64,000 bases of DNA from Acanthochromis polyacanthus (Eukaryota > Chordata > Actinopteri > Pomacentridae): assembly GCF_021347895.1 (NCBI RefSeq), contig NC_067118.1:34155255-34219254 (forward strand). The letters are read 5' to 3'. Positions 12,301 to 26,303 of the stretch are shown piece after piece. The notes under the pieces were generated by a model. That model did not search any database. It had not been told where the DNA came from and saw only the letters and a program-made list of their open reading frames with translations. The position numbers were made by a program, and so were the translations under genes. The first letter of the stretch is position 1. Each line of letters opens with the position of its first letter.

Positions 12301-12328
12301 AAGCCTAACTCATATATATATATATATA

Positions 12329-12721
12329 TGTCAGGGTAGAGACTGCGATTTGGTAGAATTGGAGTTTCTACCAGTAGAGATTGCGATTGTAATCTCGACC
12401 AGTAGAAACTCCAATCCTACCAGTAGAGATGGAACTTTAAATCTGACCCCTGACCCTAACCTTAACTAACCCTGACCTTTAAATCTGACCTCTGCCCTGA
12501 CCCCTGACCCTAACCTTAAAAGTCTAACCTTAGCCCTGACAAATCTCTACTGGTAGGATTGGAGTTTCTACTGGTGGAGACTCCAATCGCAATCTCTACT
12601 GGTTGAAACTCCAATTCTACTGGTAGAGGTTGCGATCGCAATCTCTACTGGTAGAGGTTGCGATCGCAATCTCTACTGGTACTGGTAGACACTCCAATTC
12701 TACCAAATCGCAGTCTCTACC

Positions 12722-12725
<4 letters not shown>
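12329..12725. mobile_element. TGTCAGGG MITE
   Basis: It opens TGTCAGGGTAGAGACTGCG and closes with its complement CAGTCTCTACCCTGA, inside (TA)n. Between are alternating direct and inverted copies of a word like CTCTACTGGTAGGATTGGAG and a CCTAACC/CCCTGACC-rich centre. A shorter copy of the same family is at 40944-41175. Confidence 0.75.

Positions 12726-12767
<42 letters not shown>
12724..12767. repeat. (TA)n microsatellite
   Basis: About 22 uninterrupted TA units follow the MITE. A similar tract is at 15005-15054. Confidence 0.9.
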
Positions 12768-12769
<2 letters not shown>

Positions 12770-13670
12770 CATCTATGTTCTTCCTCCAAACCCATTTTAT
12801 GATTGGGATTTCAGGCAATTCTTTAGGACTGCTCTCACATAATTGAAATGTTACCAAAAAATGTTATACTGATCAAATCAAATAACTTTGGTCTCCAGAA
12901 TATTGGCTACTTCAGTTCTTTGTCCTTAATTTAGTAGCATGATTTATTTTTAGATATGTTGTTGTGTACAGACTTATTTACTTTTTTGTATATTGTTTTT
13001 ACTCCATGTAGGTTTCCCAAAGACTTTCGGCTGAGGAGGAAGTCACATAGTGTCATAGAGTCATACCCACCCACCCACCAACCCACTTACTTAAAAATAC
13101 AGACAACTGAACATCTGACTGTAGAATAGTTTGCAAACAAGGTTATTCACAGTTTAAGCAGTTTTGGTTCATTATCAACAGATACGCATCAAAATAGGAG
13201 TTTTGTTGAAGAAAGGTTGTAAGAAATTTGAAGGAAGAAAACCTCTTGACCTCTTTTTCCGTTTTGATTTTGAAGGTGATGTGATGTGTGCCGTTCAAGC
13301 TTGGTCAGAGATGCTGTACCATCATTTGATGAAAGCTCCCACCTTCTAGCTCTGAAAAACAATGGCGGCCTACTGATTCCATCACAAGGCACAGTGAAGG
13401 TTTGATATTATAATCTTGTTTTTTTTTTTATCTTTGCATGTTAAAGTTGCTTTGTTCATTGTTATTTTCACTGTACTGTAAACTGTCTTTCAGCACTGTG
13501 TAAAGCGCTATATAAATATAACTATTTTTATTATTGAGAGTTGCAGAGAGGGTGATTCGCCAGGCATCAACAAAGCAAACTCCAAAGGTGTCAACAGTCA
13601 CACACATCGTCCGGGAGGAGATTGGAATGGAGGATGTTTTTCTGCTTGGGGAGCACATTGAAGAAACACA
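12768..13670. other. no gene recognised
   Basis: The interval holds AT-rich sequence with a CACCCACCCACC run near 13067 and a tail-like AAAGCGCTATATAAAT near 13503, a word common at the 3' end of fish SINEs and L2 elements. No supported frame. Confidence 0.4.
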
Positions 13671-14990
13671 TCATTCCAGTTTGTTGTCATTGGTTGTGTT
13701 TGCCAAACTTACCCGTACCTTGACCTGCAGAAAGGGAGCACGAGAAAGAAGCTCTGCAAAACAGTCCTCTTTCATCGGTTTTAGCTGTAAAACGTTTGTA
13801 CATGTGTAAATGTGGTTTGTGGCAGGGATGTCATGTTCTTGTGTTAATACAATAACATCATCATCAAACAACAAAGCCATACAAATTTCAGACTTGTTTA
13901 TTAAAGTACTGTTTGAGTTCATTTTCAAAGTATTTTCCATTTGGTTTTTCTTTGCCCATTTCGTTTTGTGAATATGAAATTTCCCCAGCATGATGATAGT
14001 CTGCAACAAAAGGGAAAGGCTGTATGGTATGGAGGGATTTTTAAACTGAAAGAGGATGTGGCTCTCCTGGAGGCTGATCCTGTGTCCGGTTTTGTTATGG
14101 ATTAGGTTTTGTATATGATTCCAGAGGTTTTTACTGTACGAGCATTGATAAAAGAGGTGGATGATAGTTTCTGGTTCTGTTTGGCAGAAGTCGCAGTTGT
14201 AGTTTATATTTAATTTAAACCTCTCCAGGGTTTTTTTGCCGGATATACATTGTGACAGATTTTGTATGATATTTCTTTGACCTTATTGTGAATGAGCAGC
14301 TTCTCTCCAACCAGCCATGCTTCTCTCCAGTTTATTTCCCCATACAGTGAACTCCAGTAAGAGTTGGCTGCCGGTCGATTTGAAGGTTGAATGAGATTCC
14401 TGATAAATTTATTTGAGCAGACTTTGGTTGTTATGTCTATGTTATGGATGAATAATTTGGCATCATTTTTCTGAGTAAGAGGGTGGAATTGGGAACCTTT
14501 CAGGAGCTGCAGAATTTCTATTGGTATTGCGTTGGAAATTGTAGTGTATTCTGTTTGTGAGATGGTATTTGTTAATAAATTGGTTGTACGGTAAGATTTG
14601 TCCTTGTTCATCGATTAATTGATTGACCCATAATACTCCCTGATCAAACCAAGATTTGTAAAATATGGTTTTGTTTCTGTGCTGTATATGTTGGTTGTTC
14701 CATATGTAGCAGCTGGATGGCGAGAAGCCGCGTTTGTAGATCAGCCCCCAGGAGAGCAACGCCTGTTTATGGAAGTTTGATAATTGAATTGGTATTTTGT
14801 CAATTTTATAATTACATTTAAGTAAAAAATGAATTCCTCCTAATTTTTTGAATACATAATTTGGTATTACATTTCACATTTTAACATTTTCTCTTATGAG
14901 GCGACATAACCAATTAATTTTGAACATACTATTCATAGTTTCAAAACTTAAAACTTCCAACCCTCCATTTCCCCTCTGGGTACAGAGAAT
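13671..14990 (-). pseudogene. L1-type ORF2 C-terminal remnant
   Basis: Minus-strand pieces in shifted frames read in order: WGLIYKRGFSPSSCYIWNN (to 14463), SYWSSLYGEINWREAWLVGE (to 14210), then MLQTIIMLGKFHIHKTKWAK (to 13671). These match the C-terminal region of fish L1-clade ORF2 proteins. It is broken by frameshifts and has no visible reverse transcriptase part. Confidence 0.6.
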
Positions 14991-15004
14991 CTCTTTTTTT
15001 AGAT

Positions 15005-15054
<50 letters not shown>
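15005..15054. repeat. (TA)n microsatellite
   Basis: Mostly pure TA over about 50 bp. It is followed by AGACTAGAACAGGATAG, a word that recurs at 16652, hinting at a split or duplicated older repeat around 15060-16720. Confidence 0.85.
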
Positions 15055-15056
<2 letters not shown>

Positions 15057-15351
15057 TAAAACAAGGAGCCAGACTAGAACAGGATAGAGTTTATTTACAT
15101 TTACAATAAACACAATTATTATTAATATTAACTGTTTATTTTTTTATACCTCCCTTTAGGATGATATATGCAGTCTGCGCGAATGGGCACAATTTATTAC
15201 TGGACCGTGGACCAGTAAACAGTAATTTTTTACTGGACCGAAACAGTTTTTACTGGACCGAATATTTTATGCACAAATGTACCAAAAGTTGATGTATAAT
15301 TTAATTTTAATAATTGTTATACAAATTTACTACTCTATTCATTATGTTTGC

Positions 15352-15645
15352 AGCCAAATCTAACTCAGCATCCACCCTCTCTCATTATACACCTGGTAAA
15401 TTACCATCTACAGGCACTGTCACCATCACTACACCCTTCCACACCATTCTACCATCCCACCATCAACCCTTAAATACCATAATCCATGAAATAACCTACC
15501 ATACTCTCATAGCAACAGCCAAATCTTGCTCAGAATCCACCCTCTCTCATTGTACACCTGGTAAATTACAATCTACATGCACTGTCACCGTCACTACACC
15601 CTCCCACACCATTCTAACATACCACCATCCACTTTTACCATTGAA
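15352..15645 (+). repeat. tandem duplication, period about 167 bp
   Basis: GCCAAATCT...CACCCTCTCTCATT starts at 15352 and again at 15519, and about 125 bp match well. No coding function is evident. Confidence 0.7.
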
Positions 15646-15831
15646 TTACTCACCATACATGTCCAATTTGACCAGAAAAACAGCTCTCAGCTTCGTTTTG
15701 GCGCTACTTTCACACGCTCCTGCAAAAACTTGAATTTGTACTTGAAACCGGAAATCACTCTGTGCGCGCCGGGAATCATGACGTGATCATGTGACATAAC
15801 GTCATCATACAAAATGATTGCCCCCACGATG

Positions 15832-16474
15832 CAGACCTGCCAACCCTGGCGAAATATTTTGCGTACCACTTAATCTCACGCACGCGCAAACACGCACGCG
15901 CACACACACACACACACACATCTCGTGCGTATTTTCAACGTGAAAGTAACGTTATTAACAGTACATATTTGCCAAAAGACACACACACAAACACACAGCT
16001 CGTGCTCATGTCGATAGGGAAAAAAACTCTTGGTGCTTATTTCCCCGATATGACATCGGATTTTCAACGTGAAAGTAACGTTATTAACAGTACATATTTG
16101 CCAAAAGACACACACGTACACTCATGCGTGCACAGACACACACACACCATTTTACCGTTTTAAACGTCAGCTGGTGCGGGTGGGGGCACAGGGAATGGGG
16201 AGAGAGGCGGAGGGAGGCAGAGGACAGGAGAGAGCGGGCCAACAAGGGTTCGGCAGACTCGTTATTCTCTGCTACTCTATGATGATTGGTTGAAATTGCA
16301 CCACTACACTGCTGCATCATGTTGTCAGGCATGAATATTGCACGTCCACATTTCTAACAGCACTCACAGATGTCTGCAGCTTTTTGCGTAGTTTAATGAG
16401 GCAGAGCGTACCAGCGTATTTTGATGTCAAATTGCGTACCTGCTACGCAAAATGCGTACAGGTTGGCAGGTCTG
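15832..16474. mobile_element. hAT-type MITE
   Basis: Termini CAGACCTGCCAACC and GGTTGGCAGGTCTG are inverted copies, flanked by CACGATG at 15825-15831 and 16475-16481. A 57-bp unit starting ATTTTCAACGTGAAAG is directly repeated at 15930 and 16058, each next to a CA-rich run. No transposase. Confidence 0.75.
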
Positions 16475-16943
16475 CACGATGTTGCATTATCCCTTGGTGA
16501 TTCTTGGCGACTTTAGGGTGATTTACAGGAAAAAAATTACACCGGATATGAGACCAGTAATGTAGTAAGTTTTACCGGACTTTTGGTACACAAATCGGAT
16601 TTGACCGATGGTCCGACGTCATTGGCACACACTGTATATGCATATAACAATGAGAGACTAGAACAGGATAGTTTAACTTTTACAATAAACAACTTAAGCA
16701 GACCTGTTTACCTCCTGCATTCGGCGTAATAAATTCCACAATTCAGTGTCCTATTACGCAATTACGCATATCTGTAACTAATTACGCTTTTCAAAACAGA
16801 TAAACTATGCATTTCGGACTCGGTGTCATAAAAAGTTAATTCTGTAATTCTGTTTGTTTTTCAGCCCGTTTTCACATTATTTTCACTCCAAAAACTCATA
16901 AAGAACTCAAAAAAAGCACTTCAGAGCAGCTCCAGTTGGGAGG

Positions 16944-17915
16944 TAACCTGGCAATAGCCAGATTAATAATTGTGTAGTACTTGATAGTACTCCATTTCGC
17001 TGGTATAGGCCACCGCCTCACTACAATTTTGCCGAAATTGCCGCATCACTGGTCCGCGCCCAAAAAAAACTAACGGAAAGCACCAAGCCACTGGAGCTGT
17101 CATTTTTAACTGTGCGGGCAGTGTTGCCAACTTCTAGCAACTTTTAAAAGCTCCTAGCGACTTTTTTTTTGTCAAAAGCGACTAGTGACAAATCTAGCGA
17201 CTTTTTCTGCCGTTTTGGAGACTCTAATAGGAAAACTCGGCTCATTCTGCAGTTACTGTCCTCAACAAGCAGCAGGTGCTGCTGTGAGCTTCTTCCCCTC
17301 CCAGAGCACAGGCTGTCAGTCCAGTAACCCCGCAGCAGTCTCAGTGAGGGGAGGGGGAGACCGACATCACTCCACGGCCAGACGGCAGATGAATCGCGCA
17401 TGCGCAGTCCCTACAGATCCCATCCAGACTTACGGAGCCATATAAATGAAAATGTTTCTTCACTGTCATACTAAAATAAACCACAGCATTTAGCCTCTAG
17501 TACAAAAACATATTTTGATTGTTTTATACTCACTTTTTGGTCTATTCCACAACGTTATTCCTCTCCCCTACAATTACAATTACATGCAAACTGGGAAATA
17601 TGCAAATTAGGCGATGACGTCATTTAGCGACTTCTAGCGACTTTTAGGACAGCCAACAGCGACCTTCCTTACTGAGGAGTTGGCAACAGTGTGTGCGGGT
17701 CCGCCGGCTGCTCTCCCCCGGTCTCCCCCGCTAGCTGGTCGGCTAACACCTGCTGCCGCTCGTCTGCCCGGGACAAACCACGCACACACGCACGCCCCCC
17801 CCCCGAACCAACTTTGTGCTGTACGAAAAGTGAAGGCGGGAGCGGAGCAAGATGGTTTCTTGAGAGATTTGTGAACTCACAAATATCGCGAGAAATCAAC
17901 TTGCTGGCAAGGTTA
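16944..17915. mobile_element. 9-bp-TSD element, helicase family, member 1
   Basis: Flanked by GTTGGGAGG on both sides (16935-16943 and 17916-17924). Ends are TAACCTGGCAATAGCCAG and CTTGCTGGCAAGGTTA. The first ~50 bp and last ~80 bp match member 3 at 59537-60035. The helicase exon of the other members is not present here, and a hAT MITE (17119-17691) sits inside. The termini, 9-bp TSD and helicase in sister copies fit what I recall of the AcademH lineage; other 9-bp-TSD groups such as Mutator are possible. Confidence 0.7.
17119..17691. mobile_element. hAT-type MITE nested in the 9-bp-TSD element
   Basis: Ends CAGTGTTGCCAAC and GTTGGCAACAGTG, with an exact 8-bp duplication TGTGCGGG (17111-17118, 17692-17699). 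Short words TTCTAGCGACTTTTA are repeated near both ends. It is 573 bp with no coding. Confidence 0.85.
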
Positions 17916-17997
17916 GTTGGGAGGGGGAGAGACAGGCTGCAGCTGCAGCTGGAGCCGACGTGTGAAAAGTCACACAACCCTGCTCGCAGAGGCTGTA

Positions 17998-19631
<1,634 letters not shown>

Positions 19632-19633
19632 TA

Positions 19634-20445
19634 TTTATATTCTGCTATTCAACAGGCTCACTGGCTACCAGGCCTGTCAGTCAAAAGCTTTCTCCGACGT
19701 GATTTGCTCAGAATTTACTGACGAAATTGAGGTAGGTCCAGATCTGTCAGTCTCTGCGACGGTTGGCTGTTTAGGCTTCGGAGGCAAGCCAGAGTCAGTT
19801 GATTGGTTGAAATGCGGCGTAAACCAAAAGGATACAGTTCAGCCGCCATTTTGACTCCAAAACAGCGTGGATTTCTCTATGCTTCATAAAAATCTGGACA
19901 TAAATACAGTGAATATGAAACGAGCAGCGCCACCATGTGCCGCGAGCGCGCGCACGGAGCCGAGCTATTTGTGGATTATTTACTTATTTCAAGACATGTT
20001 TTGGAAAAAATATTATACTTGATAGTGTTGTCTGGATGCTTAAGCTTGGATTCTGGCCGGTTTTTGTGGATTATTTTCATCTTTGACCAGTAAAAGAGCG
20101 TCCAAAGGTGAGTTCTGCCCTTTAAATGTTTTGTTGTTTGTTGGAGAAATGTGTTTATATTACCCGCTGTGGTAATCACATCTGAAAGTAGTTTATACCG
20201 GCAGATTCATGAGAATCTAAGCTTCCTATGAATGTATAGTGTTTGTATCATCGCATTTGCAGCTAAAAATGCTTATGCAGATAAACTTCAGCGGCCCGTA
20301 TTCGGGCCGATGCAGCTTTAAACATTTTCAAACTTTACTTCACCTGCATCCAAGTTATGTGATTTGAATGTCGGATTCCTTTTATGTTTGAAAATGTTAG
20401 ATATTGTGTGGCTTGTGAAGAAATTGGTCAGCGATACATTCCACA
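19634..20445. other. no gene recognised
   Basis: Sequence between the Tc1 element and block B. It has a GC-rich patch near 19930-19960 (GAGCGCGCGCACGG) and words such as GGCAGATTCATGAGAATC that look repeat-derived. No frame or repeat end could be supported. Confidence 0.4.
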
Positions 20446-21511
20446 AAAAGTAACTTGTTACTTGCGTAAATTTAGTTTACTTTTATTCATGCTTAAAATT
20501 ATTGTTGTTAAAATCCCCAGCAACACACAGACACTGACATACAAATACAGGTGATGGAGGCAGCTGCAGAATCTGTTTGCCTGCTGCAGTTGGGAGTTGT
20601 ACTCCAGTGGAAATATTTTTGTTTGTGGTTTAGGTATGTTGGTCTGATGAGTGGTTTGTGTTTCCTTAGGATGACATTTTATTTGCACAGGGTGGGTAAC
20701 GACCTTCAAACTTGATAGCTAAAGTTGTTTGGATTAATGACAATCCCCAAATGTCAATAGGAAAAAAATGCTCTGACTCGTTTATGTTTCTTTAGGCTAG
20801 TCACAGTTGTTGTAGGTAGCTGAGAGAAGTATGAGGCTTTGATGTTTCCTCAAGATCGTGACAAGTGGAATTGTTTGGTTGGAACATGATCACTGATTAA
20901 ATGAATCATTCATCAAAAAAAAAAGAAAAAAATAGCAGGGCTTTATCTCTAGTACTATGGGTATAGATTTAGTTTGAACATCGGGTGGCTGTGGTCTGGA
21001 GGTCACATGACACCACAGCGAAATGTTCACCCATCACTTGAGTTTCTCATAAGAATTTTAGTATCTTTCACTTCAGTATTTTAGTTTAAGGCCAATCAAA
21101 GATGTGCTTTTCTTTTAAAACTGCCACAAGAGCACTATCGAGAGATGTTCTAAACCGCAAGACCATATTTACCTGTGAAGACATAAAAGTCATTATTGCA
21201 CAGTGGATATGAGTGTTTTTAACAGCTTACCTTATCAGTGTGCTTGGCTGAGGATAATGCAGTCTGGAAAAGAAGATCAAGGATCAGATTATTCAAAAGA
21301 GGAGATTCATTGGAGGTTGCATACAGGATAAATGCAGTACACAAAGAGAACAGTGAAAGAAAACATGGAGTAAAACAATGAATACAGTGAAAAGAGTTGT
21401 CAATAACAAAACCATTATTGTAATTCAGAAAGGAAACAACTTCAATATTAAAACTGCAAGCGGCGATGGACGGGTCCTCGCATCCACGCTGGTCGGCGAA
21501 TCCACGCACGT

Positions 21512-21793
21512 CCACCAGGTGGCGCTGTGACTGAGAGTGTATGTCGGCCTCTGATTCGCATCTGGACCAGAGTCTGATCATATATGTAAAATTTCAGCCA
21601 GATTGGAGCATGTTCAGAGCAGTTATAGAGCATTTCCTGTCCATCCACCAGGTGGCGCTGCGACTGAAACTGTATTTCAAACAGCGGATGTGATGAGGGT
21701 TGGACTCTGATCAGTCATGTAAAGTTTCAGGCCGATTGGAACATGTACAGGCTACTTATAAAGCATTTCCTGTCCATCCAACAGGTGGCGCCG
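21512..21793 (+). promoter_or_regulatory. array of CTCF-like motifs (block B copy)
   Basis: The paralogous array has sites at 21512-21527, 21645-21660 and 21778-21793, with further related sites at 22612-22627 and 22909-22924. Here the third site is CCAACAGGTGGCGCCG, closer to the CTCF core than its counterpart at 3384. Confidence 0.45.
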
Positions 21794-23276
21794 CGACTGA
21801 GAGTGTATGTTGGCCTATGGATGTGATCAGGATTGGAGTGTGATTATACATGTAAAGTCTGAGGCACACTGGAGCATGCAGAGGATAGTTATGCACATCC
21901 TGTGCATCTCCTGGAGGGATCTCCTTGGGGCTTAGCCCCCCCTGTCTTAAAACCTAGTGACGCCTCTGGTCATACAGCAGCTGTTGTTTCATGGCCAAGC
22001 ATCAAACTCTGATGGTCGCCATGGCCACACCATTTGGCTTCTGGTTAAACCTTTGATAACTTTTTCATCACTAAGTCCTGCTGTGTGGACTGACAAAATT
22101 TCAGGTCTCCTGGAATTGTCCCCAAGGAAGTGTTAACTCTCAAAAAATGAGAAAAATCATCAAAAATCTCACAATTAATCCAAGATGGCCAACTTCCTGT
22201 TGGATTTAGGGCATGGCTCCAAGAGGCTTTTTTGTGCGTCCTGATGTGCTCTATAAGCCTCCCAAATTTCATGGATGTAGGTGAAATGTGCTGGGGGCGC
22301 TGTTTGTTAAAAATACTGTAGGGGGCGCTATAGCATGTGCAGTGCCGAGATACATACGTTGTTGTTCCTTGATTCGATGGTGATGTGTGTGGTAATTTTT
22401 GTGAGCATTGGAGTATTCCTAACCTGTCAGAAAGAACTTTGTTTTTCATGGCGATATTTGGTTGCTACGGCAACAGCGTTGCATGAAATGTCACACCCTT
22501 CACAGTGTGGGATTGTCAAGAGCTGAAGACTCGACTGACCAATTTCCAGCATGATATCACCAGGTTTGGTGCCATTGTACCTGAAAATATAAGGCCTGAA
22601 ACTTACTATTACCAACAGGTGGCGCTATGACTTTTTCAGAATTTATGAGTGTGGATGATGCTGGTGTCCAGCATGTGAAGTTTGAGGCAGACAGGATGTT
22701 GTTCAGCTGAGATATGAATCGTTCAATTTTCACGGCGAAACATCGAAATTCGTTTGGCCGCCACAGACACGCCCTTTGATGACAAGTCATCATTTTCACT
22801 GGGATGCATCATCAATGTATTCAGCCTGTTGTCACCGCATTTGAAGTGAATATGATCAACTGGGTAAGAATAGGGCATGAAAGTGTAAACGATGTCTATT
22901 TCCTGAAACCACACGGTGGCGCTATGACTGTCAATGAATATCCCTATGTGGATGAAATCAGGACAGGACTGTCATACATGTAAAGTTTCAGGCAGATTGG
23001 AGCATACTGAGAAGAATTAGACACCACTTCCTGTTTCATGGCGAAGGATCAGTATTTTGAGGCTCCGCCATGGCCACACCTTTTGGCTTCTGTAAACACA
23101 TTGCATTTTGCACATTGCAAAATGTAAACACACACACACTAATATATGTTAGAGAAGCAGATAATGGCAGTAAAGTCAATTATTTTAATAATTTGAAGAG
23201 ACAATATATGATCACACTATATATACATATATAAACAAAATCTGACTAATGAACACATATTTCTATATAAAACAAT

Positions 23277-23277
23277 G

Positions 23278-23312
<35 letters not shown>
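23277..23312. repeat. (TA)n microsatellite
   Basis: TA-rich run with one TATG interruption, inside the rearranged part of block B. Confidence 0.85.
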
Positions 23313-23313
<1 letters not shown>

Positions 23314-23326
23314 TAATCATTTTCTG

Positions 23327-23731
23327 ATATCCATCCATCCATTCTCTATACACCGCTTCATCCTCATTAGGGTCATGGGGGGTGCTGGAGTCTATCCCAG
23401 CTGACTCGAGCGAAGGCAGGGAACACCCTGGACAGGTCGCCAGTCTGTCACAGGGCTACATATACAGACAGACAATCACACTCACATTCACACCTACGGA
23501 CAATTTAGAGTAACCAATTAACCTCAGCATATTTTTGGACTGTGGGAGGAAGCCGGAGTACCCGGAGAAAACCCACGCATGCACAGGGAGAACATGCAAA
23601 CTCCATGCAGAAAGATCCCGGGCTTTTATCCCTTCAAATTATTGAAATAATTGGCTTTACTGCAGGCTCCAGCACCCCCGTGACCCAAGTGAGGATAAAG
23701 CGGTGTATAGCGGATGGATGGATGGATGGCT
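23327..23731 (-). mobile_element. RTE-type retrotransposon 3' tail / SINE with GGAT tail
   Basis: On the minus strand it ends in (GGAT)n (23327-23345), preceded by the fish-wide words AGCGGTGTATAGAGAATGG and CTGGCGACCTGTCCAGGG, with TTTGGACTGTGGGAGGAAGC further in. A short second piece in plus orientation ends in (GGAT)n at 23712-23731. The class, RTE-like or a SINE sharing its tail, is uncertain. Confidence 0.55.
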
Positions 23732-25083
23732 TTACTGCCATTATCTGCTTCTCTAACATATATTAGTGTGTGTGTGTTTACAGTGTTTGCAAAATACCTG
23801 TCTACAGTCGAGCTTAATATCAGAATATTCTATTACTGTTAATCCCGCTATGGATATTAAAATACGCCGAACCATTTGCCCTGTATCACATAGCTACATG
23901 TATGACGTTTGCAGCAAAAAAATAAAAATAAAAACGCGTGAAAATCAGTTTAATATTCAGAGTTAAGATGGATTAAATGCGCTATCAAACAGCGCTGAGT
24001 GGAGCGGCTGACCGGACCAAGAGGGCGGCCGTATTTCTCCCCGCGCAGCACCCCGAGCGGCGTCTACTCTGTTGCGCGAGCAAAGTACATTGGGAAATGG
24101 GTACCAATAATAGCTAAATTAGTTATTATTTCGTTTTGGTTTTCCTGTTTATTATTTGTTCTGTTTTGGGTTGGACAACGGAAACCAAACACCAATCCCT
24201 CAATTTTTGGTCATACAAAAAAACAGGAAAACGAAATATCAAGTGGTTATTTTGTTTTTCGTTTGCTAGGTTGAATGGACTACTGGAATGGTCGAATGAT
24301 ACACGGACCCCCTCAACCTGTTATCCGTTTTGTCCATTTTCCAATTGTGCACAAAATCGGAAATCGGGAAAAAGATTTGTTATCCGTTTTTTCGTTTTGG
24401 GTCTGGAAACAAATATTGAAAAAAAAGGAGTCGTTATTGGACAAGGGTCAGGGGCCAAAAGTATAATCTGTTTTTCTGACCAAACCAACAAACGAAAAAG
24501 GGAAAAACGGCTCAATTTTCCTTTTTTCGTTTTCAACCAAAAACGAAAAAACGGTTTTTTCCTTTCTCAATTCAAAACCAAAAACGAAACCAACACAAGC
24601 AAATTACGGCCGAATTTCATTTGATGGATTTCAATTTTCCGTTTTTTCATTTCAGGTCTCAAAACGAAAAAACGGAAGCACGTGACCCCTGACCGTCACG
24701 GGTCAAATGGACTCCCTACCAAAATAAAAGCCTGACTAATAAATAAACGTTAAATAGCGTTTTTATTTTTGCACAGTATTTATTATATACACTACTAGGC
24801 TTGTTTTAATGTTAGAAAATAATAATAATTATTATTATTAACAACAATACTACTACTACTACTATAATAATAATAATAATAATAATAATTACAGGTCTGC
24901 TGCCTGACCTGGATACATCTAATGCGCGGACGCGAGATCATTAAATGTTCACCTTTGCGATAAGTGTGACATCAACCGGCACTCCGGTTGATGCTATGTC
25001 TGTTGATCATAAAATACATGGGTCATTTTAACTTTGTGACATGTCAGCTGCATGGCCTGTGCTGATGAGAAACTCTGTCGTCC

Positions 25084-25611
25084 AGGGGCCTGTTTCACGA
25101 AGCAGGTTGAAGAAACTCTGAGTTTCATCCTCAACTCTGAGTTGATCTACTCTGAGATAGAAAACTCTGAGTTTTCGGTTTCACAACGGCTGATTTGAGT
25201 TGGTTTAATCAACTCGGAGTAGTTTGACCCGGAGATAAGCGCGTGCACCGCAACTCTGAAAAGACAGCATGGAACCCCGATTCGACGAGTCACCATGGAA
25301 ACGGGGAAGCGAAAGTCTGCGTTTTTGAACTGGAAGTTTTTAACGCGCTCATATGGCAAGTTTGAACACGTTTTTAGAAAGAAGTGCAACACCGCTGCAG
25401 CTGCAAAAGAGAGGGAGACGACGTGGAGAACACTCCAATGCGTAACTTTGAATGTATTCCTTTGTAATCGTAATAATATTACAGGGAATAACTGTCTGAA
25501 TGGTAGCCTAGTAAGTTAAGGGAAACGGTTCTTTTCGAGCTGCCTCATCCAGCTGTTCTCAACGCGTAAAGCGGCATGGAGGAGCAGCAGTTCTACTCCA
25601 AGCTCCTCCCG
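25084..25611 (+). mobile_element. PIF/Harbinger fragment in the foldback loop
   Basis: It opens GGGGCCTGTTTCACGAAGC with repeated AACTCTGAG words, a layout I know from fish Harbinger-type elements. The right end is missing. It encodes the start of a Myb/SANT-like protein. Confidence 0.6.
25295..25519 (+). pseudogene. Harbinger Myb/SANT-like protein, N-terminal fragment
   Basis: The frame reads METGKRKSAFLNWKFLTRSY then GKFEHVFRKKCNTAAAAKER and ETTWRTL. The pattern YGKxEHxFRKKxNTAAAAKERE is a hallmark of the Myb-like DNA-binding partner encoded by Harbinger elements. After about residue 50 the match stops, consistent with a frameshift or lost intron. It is surely non-functional as it stands. 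Confidence 0.65.
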
Positions 25612-25824
25612 GACGACCGAGTTTCTCATCAGCACACGCCATGCAGCTGACATGTCACAAAGAAAAAAACGGGTTAAAATGACCCACGTATTTTATGATC
25701 AACAGACATAGCATCAACCGGAGTGCCGGTTGATGTCACACTTATGGCAAAGGTGAACACTTAACGATCTCGCGTCCGCGCATTAGATGTATCCAGGCCA
25801 GGCAGCAGACCTGTAATTATTATT

Positions 25825-25869
<45 letters not shown>

Positions 25870-26303
25870 GTAGTAGTAGTACTATTGTTGTTAATAATAA
25901 TAATAATTATTATTTTCTAACATTATCACAAGCCTAGTAGTGTATATAATAAATACTGTGCAAAAATAAAAACGCTATTTAACGTAATTTATCTTTTATT
26001 ACCCATTTATCAGTAAGGCTTTTATTTTGGTAGGGAGTCCATTTGACCCGTGACGGTCAGGGGTCACGTGCTTCCGTTTTTTCGTTTTGAGACCTGAAAC
26101 GAAAAAACGGAAAATTGAAATCCATCAAACGAAATTCGGCCGTAATTTGCTTGTGTTGGTTTCGTTTTTGGTTTTGAATTGAGAAAGGAAAAAAATGTTT
26201 TTTCGTTTTTGGTTGAAAACGAAAAAAGGAAAATTGAGCCGTTTTTCCCTTTTTTGTTTGTTGGTTTGGTCAGAAAAACAGATTATACTTTTGGCCCCTG
26301 ACC

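Larger units (their letters stand above)
20446..24438 (+). repeat. segmental duplication block B, left half
   Basis: This is the partner of 2055-6005, 18.4 kb downstream in the same orientation. It includes the right terminal repeat of the 5.6 kb element near 23740-24030 and the same right flank. Confidence 0.85.
24446..26303. repeat. 1.9 kb foldback, block B
   Basis: Arms 24446-25083 and 25612-26303 are reverse complements, including GACCCCTGACCGTCACGGG near both inner parts and mirror-image (ATT)n/(AAT)n runs near 24830-24892 and 25815-25870. The loop (25084-25611) holds a Harbinger fragment. This structure occupies the place that the 7139-9381 palindrome has in block A but is unrelated to it. 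Confidence 0.85.

Noticed and set aside
12430..12540. CCCTAACC words as an interstitial telomere
   Set aside because: Units are irregular and mixed with CCCTGACC; they belong to the TGTCAGGG MITE.
24136..24624. 162-codon frame rich in F, K and N
   Set aside because: It follows TTTTCGTTTT low-complexity sequence and shows no protein-like pattern.
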